NCBI GenBank assembly: GCA_021811615.1
Contig: JAJZNW010000055.1
Coordinates: 83,117-147,116, forward strand
Source: Bacteroidota bacterium
Lineage (GTDB): Bacteria > Bacteroidota > Ignavibacteria > Kryptoniales > JAKASW01
Direction of reading: 5' to 3'
Length of the DNA: 64,000 bases
Shown here: positions 27,271 through 35,884 of the stretch, one piece after another
Layout: every line of letters begins with the position of its first letter
How positions within the stretch are numbered: position 1 is the stretch's first letter
Made by a program: the position numbers and the translations under genes
Notes under the pieces: generated by a model
What the model was told of the DNA's origin: nothing
Databases searched by the model: none
What the model saw: the letters and a program-made list of their open reading frames with translations, nothing else

Positions 27271-28440
27271 TCATTTAACCTGACCTTCCCTGTCAATAGT
27301 AGCTGCATTGAGACTATCCGGCGTGAACAGCGCCGGCCCTGGTGTCGCATAGATGTGCCACAAATCGTACTCCGGGGCCCAGTACATTACCCCCAATCCA
27401 TCCGGAGCTTCTCTCACCGTTCTGACCAATGCCACGAGAAACTGCAGCCGCCCTTCAGGTGTAACCGGCCAGAGCATGTCCGGATTATTCTTGAAATGAC
27501 TGGGGCCGTAACCTGTCTCTGCAACAAGGAATGGTTTGTGAAATATGGCGGCACAGCTGTCCATGTTTTCACGCAACTGAGACAGCGTACCGTGACGCCA
27601 CGGCGGGTAGAAGCTCTCCGCTATTATGTCATAATTTATATGTTCTTTGTTCAGATGATCGAAGAACCATTTTGTAATCTTCCAATTGCCTCCCTGGTCG
27701 ATGTGGATCGCGATAAGCGGCGGAGTATTTCCCGCAGCCCTCATCACTCCCTGAATTCCGGCTTTGAGCAAACCGGCCAAACGTTTCCATTGCTTTGCCG
27801 AGTCGTACGGTCCGGGAGGGTTATACAGCTTTGATCCCGGCTCCTTCAACTGAGCTACCGGCCACGCGACGCCGCGAGTTATCTCGTTGCCGATCTGGAC
27901 CCAATCAGGCATCGCTCCGGCCTCCTTAAATCTTTTTATAGTATCGTAAGCATACATTTCCCACTTGATCCTCAGACTGTCGTAACTGAGGCCTCGCCAC
28001 GCGACGGGTATCTCCTGGTGCTGGGGATCGGCCCAGGTATCCGAGAAATGCATATCGAGGAGAAAGACGGCTCCAAGCTCCTTGATCTTTTTCGCCAGGG
28101 GAATCGCCGCAGCGACTGTATTGTCCGGTGCCTCTCTGACAGGCGAGACGAAGACCCTCAGCCGAAAAGCGTTCCAGCCATTCTTCGCGAGGATAGCCAG
28201 CTCGCTGCCAGGTTTGCCGTTATCCATGTATGTGATCTTCGGCCCGAACGAAGGTGCGTCCAGCGCACTTATGTCCGCCCCGAGAACAAACTTCGGTTCC
28301 TGCGCATGTGTAATAGCGGAAAACGAAAGCAGCGAGGCAACGACAACCGATAAAGTGGCTGTGGAGAGTCGGAACTCTCCTGGACGTCCCCGGTGCGATT
28401 TCCGTCGTGTACGGGTGAAAAGAGTGGCAGATGTCATCAT
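27271..28440 (-). CDS. GH53 endo-beta-1,4-galactanase without sorting tail
   Basis: About 389 residues. A hydrophobic segment ending SAITHAQ is a likely signal sequence, preceded by an unusually long basic stretch. The GH53 barrel starts FVLGADISALD; the acid/base Glu lies in WVQIGNEITRG (about 186) and the nucleophile Glu in PFLVAETGYG. Unlike the other GH53 protein there is no type IX tail and the protein ends just after the catalytic domain, so it probably acts in the periplasm on imported galacto-oligosaccharides. The start is placed at ATG 28440 because AAGGGA lies six bases upstream; 28464 is the longer alternative. It follows the GH35 gene by about 95 bases and probably shares its operator-controlled promoter. 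Confidence 0.9.
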   Translation of the reverse strand: MMTSATLFTRTRRKSHRGRPGEFRLSTATLSVVVASLLSFSAITHAQEPKFVLGADISALDAPSFGPKITYMDNGKPGSELAILAKNGWNAFRLRVFVSPVREAPDNTVAAAIPLAKKIKELGAVFLLDMHFSDTWADPQHQEIPVAWRGLSYDSLRIKWEMYAYDTIKRFKEAGAMPDWVQIGNEITRGVAWPVAQLKEPGSKLYNPPGPYDSAKQWKRLAGLLKAGIQGVMRAAGNTPPLIAIHIDQGGNWKITKWFFDHLNKEHINYDIIAESFYPPWRHGTLSQLRENMDSCAAIFHKPFLVAETGYGPSHFKNNPDMLWPVTPEGRLQFLVALVRTVREAPDGLGVMYWAPEYDLWHIYATPGPALFTPDSLNAATIDREGQVK

Positions 28441-28535
28441 GATCATTCCCTTAAGTGATGTCATAGAGGGACGTAAATGATCGGGCAGGGTTCACCAACG
28501 TGACCCGGCGCGATCCTGAAATAGAGACAATGGAC

Positions 28536-31079
28536 TTATTTATCGACAACTAATTGGTACTCCGGAACCAGTGTCAGTGATTTCAATTCGGCTGCCTGTC
28601 CACTCTTCGGAAACTGCGGCCACATTCCCTTCTCCAGAAATACCGGAGCATCTTTTCGTAGAGGAAGAATATCCAATTGCAGCGGCCCCGCCCGCAAGTA
28701 GTTCTCGAAACGCTTGAGGCCCACTTTCCATGTCGTCCCGTTGTAGAAATTGTCCTCGAGCAATTTGCCGTCGGAATAGAGGCGGGCCACATCACCAAAG
28801 TATCTCGTGTCTAGGAACAGCTCGCTCAGGTCGGCAGGAAGCTCGTGCGGCAGGTTCACTCTCCATTTGGCAGCCAGCCGGTATACGCTGTCCGGCGGTG
28901 CTTCCGCAACTCTGTGATTCTTCCGCCACGCGACCCAGGGGCCAAGTTTCACAGGTGGTACCCGGCCCGCGTTTTGAAGCTGCGTCAGTTTCAATTTAAC
29001 ATCGGCGCGGGGAACGCTTGCCGAGAACAGGGTGATCCCGTCGCTCTGAGTCGAAGTTCTGATCACGGAGCTTCCGCGTAGAACCGTGGACACTCTCGGA
29101 TGAAAACGGAAATTGAATTCGGGGTCTCCTACTGACTGCAAATAGATATGCGACTTGCCGGAGTAAAACGACGAGTGTGTAAAGAGAAGATGATAGCTCC
29201 CGCCGATATTCACTCTCCATGCCGACTCCGCCTCTTCCTCTGAAAGAAGTACCACCTTGACTTCAGACCCGGAATGCGGCTGTAGAATAATCGCCGGTCG
29301 CAACCCCGTCTCGAGGCCAGTCACGAATCGCGTTGATCCTTCGTCGCTGACCCGGCCGCTTACGGCCGTCATCGACGAGAATGTAGCGGAGTTGAAAGCA
29401 AACTGTGGGACAATTCCGGGGGTCGCGACGAAGAAGTACATGGTTTCCCGACCGGACTTTATCCTGGTGAACAGTTGGGCGGTGCTGTACTTCAGCTGAA
29501 TGCCGGACATATCGAAATTGAAAGGCCAAATGAAATAATCACCTGACGGAACGGATATAGGGACGTCAGGGATTTTCAATATTTCATGAGGAAGCCTGAC
29601 TTCGACCTGGACACTGTCCCAGTTGGGGAGTGGATAATATCGTACATAGTTGTTCCAGAACAGGAATCCTTCCCGGCCATTGGTGCGGACTGAGAGACGC
29701 GGGACGGAGAAATCCGCGGGACTCTTGGGGCGGATTTCCGGCGGACGTACCACTAAAGGAGCAAGCTCGTTCCCGAACTCATTCATGAAGTAGTTAAATA
29801 TCTTGATCTTTCGAAGAGACTCACGCTCTTGACCGAATTCCCCCAGTGGGGCCTGGAAATCGTACGACTTCACCGGCAGATCGTTCGGGTATCCTGTCAC
29901 CTGGGACTCCTGAAGAGTCGAGAGCTTCCCCTGCGGGTTCTCGCCGCCCTGAAACATGTACGTACCGTACATGTTGACGCCCGATCCGAGCATCACGGGA
30001 TACATCGCTGCAACATCGTTCGGTCTTATTATCGGTCTGCGGTGGTAGGTATCCTCGATACCACCTCCCATTTCTGCGGTAAGGAAAGGGGTGGACTCAT
30101 TGCTTGTCAGAGCGTCGATCGAACTTCCCGATTTACCTTCGCCGACCATTTCAATGTTTCCTGAGACGCGGCTGCCGAAACGAAATGCGTATACTTCATT
30201 CGGCGGCAATTGGTTCCTCGACCCGTCCCACGGCGCGTCCATGTAACCGCCGTACACGGGCAGAACCGCTCCTTTAGGGACCACCGCACCATCCCAACCC
30301 GTGACGACATACAACGGCACGTCGAGTCCCGCCTGGATCGCAAGCCTCTTGAGTGCCAGAATATATTCGTCGCCTGCATGAGGCCCGCGCATTGAATATT
30401 CATTGTCCAGCTGAATTCCAATTATTGGCCCGCCATCTTTCCACAAAAGCCCTTTGACCTGTTCGCCGATTTGGTCGTAGAAAGTCTTGACGTATCTCAT
30501 GAATTCGGGTACATCCTTACGGAGATCATTCTTCGGAACTTTTTTCATGATCCAGTTAGGAAGCCCCCCGTTCCTCACCTCGGCGTGGACCCAGGGTCCT
30601 ATCCGAAGTTGGACGTAAAGTCCGTTTTCCGCGCATGATTCTACGAAACGACGGAGATTCCTCCGGCCTGACCAATCGAACTTACCTTCAACTTCCTCCT
30701 GATGGATCCAAATTACATATGTAGAGACAACGTTGACGCCGGCGGCTTTCATCTTCAAGAGTTCCTGGTTCCATAAGTCCTCAGGGACACGCGAATAATG
30801 GAATTCACCCGCGACGGGTAGCCATGGCTTCCCGTCAAGCATAAGATACCTGTTGTTCAATGTGAGCGATCTTCCGTCGGGCGCGACATGAGAACCTTCG
30901 GTGAAATCGGCCTCCGAGGGGGGTGGCACTGTCTCGGTGGCGTTTACGATGATGGGATGAGGAGAAACTTTTGTCTGCGTTTGTGCAGCCACAAAGACCG
31001 GAACGGCAAGGACGATCAACAACAGAGACGACCTGCAAATGCCGCGGACGTCGTAGAAGGCTTCAAGAGGGCTTATCAT
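28536..31079 (-). CDS. Glycoside hydrolase family 35 beta-galactosidase
   Basis: An 847-residue GH35 enzyme with a signal sequence (SLLLIVLAVPVFVAA). The catalytic barrel opens with the family segment LMLDGKPWLPVAGEFHYSRV, continues with RIGPWVHAEVRNGGLPNW and carries acid/base Glu 227 (GIQLDNEYSM) and nucleophile Glu 336 (PFLTAEMGGG). Long C-terminal beta-sandwich domains follow. GH35 enzymes remove non-reducing beta-galactose, often from beta-1,3/1,4/1,6-galactans. The AGGTGA before ATG supports the start. Its promoter, 140-190 bases upstream, has a LacI-type operator. It is the first gene of the galactan locus in transcription order. Confidence 0.94.
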   Translation of the reverse strand: MISPLEAFYDVRGICRSSLLLIVLAVPVFVAAQTQTKVSPHPIIVNATETVPPPSEADFTEGSHVAPDGRSLTLNNRYLMLDGKPWLPVAGEFHYSRVPEDLWNQELLKMKAAGVNVVSTYVIWIHQEEVEGKFDWSGRRNLRRFVESCAENGLYVQLRIGPWVHAEVRNGGLPNWIMKKVPKNDLRKDVPEFMRYVKTFYDQIGEQVKGLLWKDGGPIIGIQLDNEYSMRGPHAGDEYILALKRLAIQAGLDVPLYVVTGWDGAVVPKGAVLPVYGGYMDAPWDGSRNQLPPNEVYAFRFGSRVSGNIEMVGEGKSGSSIDALTSNESTPFLTAEMGGGIEDTYHRRPIIRPNDVAAMYPVMLGSGVNMYGTYMFQGGENPQGKLSTLQESQVTGYPNDLPVKSYDFQAPLGEFGQERESLRKIKIFNYFMNEFGNELAPLVVRPPEIRPKSPADFSVPRLSVRTNGREGFLFWNNYVRYYPLPNWDSVQVEVRLPHEILKIPDVPISVPSGDYFIWPFNFDMSGIQLKYSTAQLFTRIKSGRETMYFFVATPGIVPQFAFNSATFSSMTAVSGRVSDEGSTRFVTGLETGLRPAIILQPHSGSEVKVVLLSEEEAESAWRVNIGGSYHLLFTHSSFYSGKSHIYLQSVGDPEFNFRFHPRVSTVLRGSSVIRTSTQSDGITLFSASVPRADVKLKLTQLQNAGRVPPVKLGPWVAWRKNHRVAEAPPDSVYRLAAKWRVNLPHELPADLSELFLDTRYFGDVARLYSDGKLLEDNFYNGTTWKVGLKRFENYLRAGPLQLDILPLRKDAPVFLEKGMWPQFPKSGQAAELKSLTLVPEYQLVVDK

Positions 31080-31638
31080 TATTCACCTGTATCCATTTAG
31101 GAAATATCTTCCAGTTTCCGGCAGGGCTGACGTTACCCGCGGCCACCGGATGGTCCAACCAGCAGTCAGGTGCAACATTAAATTGCCCCCGATCCGTAAG
31201 TCCGGATCTATGGCTGTTAGCGCTACCATTCAGCCCTAAAATAACCTGATGTGGATGCTATGTCAAGTATATCGAAGCTCGATCTAAAGAGCGCGATTAC
31301 GGTGCGCCGGAAGAACATCCCTATTAATTGAAGAGCCGGACCGTCGTCAAGGGCGGTGAAGAAGTCGTGCCGAATCTCAATATTCTCCACGTTGTCACCA
31401 AAAGAGCTCCACCCGAAGGCCGCAATGCGATTATGCAAAGTGATCCAGCGCACTTGCACCAGTCTGTGACGAATGGTTACCTTTACTCAGGTTTGCAGGC
31501 TCGTATATGCTCATCGTCCTGCCGAATCACCGGAGAGCATAACCGCGAGTGAGCCGATGCCACAAACCGACAGGGCTGGTACATATTTAAATCAAATGGC
31601 ATGGAGCGTCCGACAAGAAATCCTTGGAGGGACGAGTC
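31080..31638. other. Divergent intergenic region
   Basis: About 560 bases between the start of the GH35 gene (minus) and the start of the plus-strand secreted protein. It holds the operator-controlled GH35 promoter near 31216-31266. The remaining 370 bases contain only short frames without family features; the promoter of the plus-strand genes should lie near 31580-31620 but is not distinct. Confidence 0.5.
31216..31266 (-). promoter_or_regulatory. GH35 promoter with LacI-type operator
   Basis: On the minus strand TTGACA (31261-31266), a 17-base spacer and TATTTT (31238-31243) are followed ten bases later by GGTAGCGCTAAC (31216-31227), one mismatch from the palindrome GTTAGCGCTAAC. The spacing of all three elements is identical to that of the promoter at 27097-27147, and other positions between them are conserved as well. 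It reads into the GH35 gene about 140 bases downstream. Confidence 0.78.
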
Positions 31639-32103
31639 GTGAAAATACGGTTTGTGGGAATCACATTCTCGTTGTTGCTTCTAGCGACGACAGGGATTCT
31701 TCATCAAGACGCTTTCGGTCAAATCAATTCGCCTGGCACTAATTCATTCCTCGTTGCGGGATCAGATCAACTGATTTCGTGGAACGCCTCAAAAGACTCC
31801 ACGACCATCGTTCTATTGCAGTATTCGACCGATGCCGGACACACATGGAATCATATAGCCTCTTCAGGAATAGCGGCCGGCTCTTACGATTGGATTGTGC
31901 CCCCGACGATCAATTCATTTCAATGCAAGATGAGGATCGCATGTTACACCAACAAGGGCATCAAGGTGCTCGCCAGCACCGGCAACTTTTCGATCGCCAG
32001 GATATTTCCGACCTCGACCATTAATGAAGTCTTCTCTCACCGGGTGATTGCCCTTGCCGACACCGGCAAGCATCATTACAACAGGATACGTTTCTTCAAA
32101 TAG
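31639..32103 (+). CDS. Secreted protein with an Ig-like strand-rich domain
   Basis: A 154-residue protein starting at GTG (GGAGGG eight bases upstream; the track's TTG at 31624 overlaps that site). The signal peptide is KIRFVGITFSLLLLATTGILHQDAFG. The body (LISWNASKDSTTIVLLQYSTDAGHTW, then WIVPPTINSFQCKMRIACY) is of the Ig/fibronectin-like type often repeated in surface proteins of this group. No type IX tail is seen. It is the first gene of the plus-strand island, 160 bases ahead of the pilin-like genes. The function is unknown. Confidence 0.65.
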   Translation: MKIRFVGITFSLLLLATTGILHQDAFGQINSPGTNSFLVAGSDQLISWNASKDSTTIVLLQYSTDAGHTWNHIASSGIAAGSYDWIVPPTINSFQCKMRIACYTNKGIKVLASTGNFSIARIFPTSTINEVFSHRVIALADTGKHHYNRIRFFK

Positions 32104-32263
32104 CGATCCGCTGAGGTTCTAACATGAAACGAAAGTCGGCCGTCTCGCACTCTCGTTTATCGTTGGCGCATGACAGAAACGTGTTGAAAGGCTTTCGCAC
32201 GAGCCACATTCCGACACTGAGCACGCCATGCCAGGCCCCGGCAAAGCATTATGAAGGATCCAG

Positions 32264-32764
32264 ATGAATACCGGTCAAATGTTGCTTACAATCGGTGCGA
32301 TTGTGATACTCGGCGGCGTCATACTGAATGTGAATAGAAACATCGACGATACAGGTGCGATTCTACTTCATTCGAACATAGGGATCGAAGAGGTTTCCCT
32401 TGCATCTTCGATAATGGAAGAGGCGCAAGGACTCGCGTTCGATGAGGTATCCGACACCAGCACAGTCAGCTCCACCGACCAATTGACCCCGGTCAATGCA
32501 CTGGGACAGGAAAATGGCGACTCTACGGACCTCAATGATTTTGACGACTTCAACGGATTAAGTAACAGAGGGCGCCTCGAGGTCGATACCCTCTCCACGG
32601 GAATATACTACGTTTACACAAGGGTCCACTACGTCGATTCAAACGATGTCATGTCGAACGCAATCAGCCGGACATGGCACAAACGATTGGATGTCTGGGT
32701 TTGGAACTCTTCAAGCGCCGACACAGTGAAGATGCAGACTGTATTCAGCTACTGGCCATTTTGA
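32264..32764 (+). CDS. Pilin-like protein with N-terminal membrane helix
   Basis: A 166-residue protein with one N-terminal hydrophobic helix (MLLTIGAIVILGGVILNV) right after five residues, followed by an extracytoplasmic-looking, Asp/Ser-rich domain. This layout resembles minor pilins or pseudopilins, although the usual Gly/Glu prepilin peptidase motif is not evident. AAGGA precedes the ATG. Two further genes with the same layout follow at 9 and 9 bases, so the three form an operon. I cannot name a family; the role may be in a type IV pilus-like or envelope structure. Confidence 0.6.
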   Translation: MNTGQMLLTIGAIVILGGVILNVNRNIDDTGAILLHSNIGIEEVSLASSIMEEAQGLAFDEVSDTSTVSSTDQLTPVNALGQENGDSTDLNDFDDFNGLSNRGRLEVDTLSTGIYYVYTRVHYVDSNDVMSNAISRTWHKRLDVWVWNSSSADTVKMQTVFSYWPF

Positions 32765-32773
32765 GAATATTGC

Positions 32774-33379
32774 ATGGGAAGCACAACCCTCATAGATATC
32801 GCAGGCTCATTCCTCGTAAGCGGGCTCCTCCTATTAACGGCGCTGCAGCTGGATCAGAAATCTATTCAGACCACCTTCGACTCACAGGCAGGCTTGACGG
32901 TCCAGGAAAACATGGTCGAGCTCATTGAATACCTTCAATACAACTTCCGAAAAATCGGCTATTGCCGAATCCCGTCGAAACTCCCGAGCTCTGCGGCGAG
33001 CAGTTTCATCCAGAAGGGAGACACGAGCTGCATTTGGTTTCTAACGGATGCATCAAATTCCGGCAATGTGGACACCGTCAAGTACTGGCTCGGTACGACG
33101 CCGATTCCCGGATGTCCTAATCCACACGCAAGGCTTTTGTACAGACAGATTAACAGCAACGCACCCGTGGGTACGAACCTCGGGATAACCCAATTCGAAA
33201 TCCAGTATTATGAAGCCTTCGGGATTCCTATTCCTACTCCCTTCGGTCCGCCTAACCAGACCCAATTCATTATCCTAACAGTACGTATGGAGCCGATTTC
33301 TGCTTTCAACACAAATTACAGCAACAACTTTGCGATATGGAGACAGACAAGAATGGTTTCCAGAAACATGAAACGATAG
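32774..33379 (+). CDS. Pilin-like protein with N-terminal membrane helix
   Basis: A 201-residue protein of the same layout as its neighbour: a short N-terminus, a hydrophobic helix (IAGSFLVSGLLLLTALQL) and a globular domain beginning with a long helix (QENMVELIEYLQYNFRKIGY), as in minor pilins of the PilW/GspJ kind. Two Cys residues (YCRIPS and TSCIWF) could form a disulphide. It is nine bases downstream of the previous gene and nine bases upstream of the next. The function is inferred from layout only. Confidence 0.6.
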   Translation: MGSTTLIDIAGSFLVSGLLLLTALQLDQKSIQTTFDSQAGLTVQENMVELIEYLQYNFRKIGYCRIPSKLPSSAASSFIQKGDTSCIWFLTDASNSGNVDTVKYWLGTTPIPGCPNPHARLLYRQINSNAPVGTNLGITQFEIQYYEAFGIPIPTPFGPPNQTQFIILTVRMEPISAFNTNYSNNFAIWRQTRMVSRNMKR

Positions 33380-33388
33380 GAGGAAGCC

Positions 33389-34651
33389 ATGGCTGGGAGA
33401 GGAACGCTGATTGTTATTCTTGGCTACACAATTCTTTTCGGATTGACGGGTAAATACTGGACACGGGTCAGTAATGATTCGATCGACAATTTTGTTCAGT
33501 ATTACGACGAGACAACGGCGCATTCGATCGCGGTTTCCGCCGCTAATCTCGGTGGCAACCGCGTATTTGTTAACCAACCGGGCTGTCAGGGATTTCATTT
33601 CAACGGGTCTATGTCCGGCGGTACCTATTCTGTTACAGTAGACTCGGTCGGGGGGCACAGGTTAATGATGACAGCAACCGGGACTTATCCGGCGGCTGGT
33701 TCGGATGGAAGCATTACAGATACCGTCAGGGTACAGTTCGGGCCAAATTACTTCTCGACATTCTGTCTATATACGGAGACGATGAACAATCTCTCGTGGG
33801 ACACGGGTGACACAATCTGGGGGAGTTTCCATAGTGACGGCACGTTCAATGTCGAGGGTACGCCTGTTTTCTACGGTGAGGTAACATGCACCAACGGTGT
33901 TACAGGCGGAGGCACACCGATAATTTATGGCTCGTACCAGTCCGGTGTAAGCATACCGATGTCGGCCACGAGCATTTCGGAAATTCAGGCCACCGCCGCC
34001 GCAGGGGGAGCGGTAATTGATAATCCCGGAGCCCCTGCACCCTTCGATGTCTATCTGACGGTAAATCCGAACGCGACTGTGACGTTTCACACGAATTTAC
34101 ATACCAACGATACGACGATTTCAATGACGACGTTCGCTCCTAATGGAGTCGTGTTCGTCAACAACGGGAACCTGCACGTCCACGGCACTGTGAACGGCAG
34201 GATGACTGTTGCAGCCGGCGGGAGTTCGAGCACCGGGTTCGGAGATGTTTACATAAACGGGAGCGTTCTGTGCAATTCGGATCCGCGGAGCAATATCAAT
34301 AGCTCCGACATTATAGGCATTGTCGCTCAAAACAACGTCTGGGTTGAAAGTGACAATGCATACCTTGGCCGTTCGCCGTCCAGTCCGCCGGTAAACCCGC
34401 TCATTGAAGCGGCGATCTATGCTCAGAACGGCACTTTCCAATGCTATTATCAAAGCACCCTATCGTATAGGAACTTAGGAACGGTTACCGTGTACGGATC
34501 AATCGCGAACAATTTCCTCGGAGTGACATGTGATCCGACGGGAACTTACGGCTACAGGGCAAACTATCGGTTTGATTCAAGATTCTCAACAGATGCGCCA
34601 CTTGCATATCCTGCCACCGGGACATATAGGATCCTGTCATGGTACGAATGA
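33389..34651 (+). CDS. Envelope protein, pilus-assembly PilX/DUF4900-like layout
   Basis: A 420-residue protein with AGGAGG five bases before ATG, an N-terminal membrane helix (GTLIVILGYTILFGLTG) and a long outside part. The outside part is rich in Gly, Thr, Asn and short beta strands (VFVNNGNLHVHGTVNGRM, GDVYINGSVLC), resembling a solenoid or polymer-like repeat region. Large pilin-operon proteins with such regions occur next to minor pilins in related bacteria; the link to DUF4900 is from memory and uncertain. It is the third gene of the pilin-like operon. Confidence 0.55.
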   Translation: MAGRGTLIVILGYTILFGLTGKYWTRVSNDSIDNFVQYYDETTAHSIAVSAANLGGNRVFVNQPGCQGFHFNGSMSGGTYSVTVDSVGGHRLMMTATGTYPAAGSDGSITDTVRVQFGPNYFSTFCLYTETMNNLSWDTGDTIWGSFHSDGTFNVEGTPVFYGEVTCTNGVTGGGTPIIYGSYQSGVSIPMSATSISEIQATAAAGGAVIDNPGAPAPFDVYLTVNPNATVTFHTNLHTNDTTISMTTFAPNGVVFVNNGNLHVHGTVNGRMTVAAGGSSSTGFGDVYINGSVLCNSDPRSNINSSDIIGIVAQNNVWVESDNAYLGRSPSSPPVNPLIEAAIYAQNGTFQCYYQSTLSYRNLGTVTVYGSIANNFLGVTCDPTGTYGYRANYRFDSRFSTDAPLAYPATGTYRILSWYE

Positions 34652-34828
34652 CCTTTCCGATTCAAAGCCGCCGATACCGCGGGAATCTCCAGGGAACTGA
34701 TTGCCAGCATTATTTCAAGATGTGAAGCCTGCGACTACCGCTGCTCACAACCTTTCGGCGGGCTTCTCCTCCAGTGTGGCCGACACAATCATCCCAGGCG
34801 ACAAGTCCGGACCGCGAGCTGAGGCTCT

Positions 34829-35728
34829 ATGAAGCCGGCCCAGTACAGAAATCACCGACCTCTTGAATACCTCCCGAACGATTTCAGGATCGCCTTAAAA
34901 ACGAAAAGGCTACGTGATTTTGAATTTATTCTCAGACGAAGAAAGAGAAGGCTCCCCGGCATCGTCACGGTCTCCGCAGGGATTGCTCTCCTCGTCATGA
35001 GCGAGTTGATAAATGGCGGCATTGGCGGAGCTCTCTTCATCCTGGCCGCGCCAATTACTATGTTTGGTATTCATTTTGAACTCGTCAACAGAATCGCCCG
35101 CCGGTACAAGTACTTCGTAGTCCCTGCAGCGTCGACCATGCTGCTTCTTGCTTATGCTGCCTGGCCTCAAGCTTTCAGTGTCATCGTTCCAAAGCAACAT
35201 GTGACCTTGCTTTCCCGTTACTCCGCCGGTTTTCCTCTCAATGCACGCAAACTAACTGTGACGTTAGGCGGCGGAGGAAGGGTGTCCGCGACTTACACAA
35301 AAGAAAAGCTCGACAGTGCGAAGGGAGACTCAATACCAGGTTCAACAATGCGGATCCCGCTCGATTTTTACACCGAAAACAATAGGTTATACGTGGACGC
35401 CGATGTTTTTGCTGGCGTGAATCATCCGCCAATCCGTATCAGGCGAAATGTGGTGTCCGGACTTCCGCACGGGTGGGACGGTAATTACAGTAACGTAGCT
35501 TTGGAAATAATAAGTGCGGATACCATACCGGTGCTCCAGATATATTATGTATCTGCAGACAGCATCAGGGTAAATGGGGTCTTCAGAGCGGGCGGAAAGC
35601 TGGTAATAGCCGACGGGAGTGGTGTCAGCAGCGTTCAGGGGAAGCTTGTTTTGTTCTATCGGGCAACGCCGATGTTTAAGTACCCCTCGTGGAGATATCC
35701 GAACGAGCTCACCCACGGGCTCAGATGA
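34829..35728 (+). CDS. Membrane protein of unknown function
   Basis: A 299-residue protein. A basic N-terminal cytoplasmic part (KRLRDFEFILRRRKRRLPG) is followed by three hydrophobic segments (IVTVSAGIALLVMSEL, GGALFILAAPITMFGI, YFVVPAASTMLLLAYAA) and a C-terminal beta-rich domain of about 180 residues outside the membrane. GAGG lies just before ATG. I recognise no family. It is 177 bases behind the pilin-like operon and in the same direction, so it may belong to the same function. It converges with the GH27 gene; a terminator lies between them. Confidence 0.65.
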   Translation: MKPAQYRNHRPLEYLPNDFRIALKTKRLRDFEFILRRRKRRLPGIVTVSAGIALLVMSELINGGIGGALFILAAPITMFGIHFELVNRIARRYKYFVVPAASTMLLLAYAAWPQAFSVIVPKQHVTLLSRYSAGFPLNARKLTVTLGGGGRVSATYTKEKLDSAKGDSIPGSTMRIPLDFYTENNRLYVDADVFAGVNHPPIRIRRNVVSGLPHGWDGNYSNVALEIISADTIPVLQIYYVSADSIRVNGVFRAGGKLVIADGSGVSSVQGKLVLFYRATPMFKYPSWRYPNELTHGLR

Positions 35729-35784
35729 AGCCAAGCTTACTGGCGGTGTTCGTTTCCGATTCTTGCTCTTACAAAAAAGAAGAA

Positions 35785-35815
35785 CCCGCATCAGTCGAGA
35801 AAATACCGATACGGG
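35785..35815 (-). terminator. Terminator of the glycosidase operon
   Basis: On the minus strand the stem CCCGTATC/GATGCGGG (one wobble pair) with a 15-base loop is followed by TTCTTCTTTTTTG. It lies 70 bases past the GH27 stop codon and closes the eight-gene operon. A second weaker stem (CCGGG/CCCGG, 35843-35871) lies between it and the stop codon. Confidence 0.75.
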
Positions 35816-35884
35816 CTCAAGAAATACAGATCAGAAGTTCAGCCGGGCTTCAATACATTCATTTAACCCGGATCAAATCAAGGT

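Noticed and set aside
31223-31552. Short frames in the 31.1-31.6 kb gap as a remnant of a LacI-type regulator
   Set aside because: The translations show no helix-turn-helix or sugar-binding segment in either strand.
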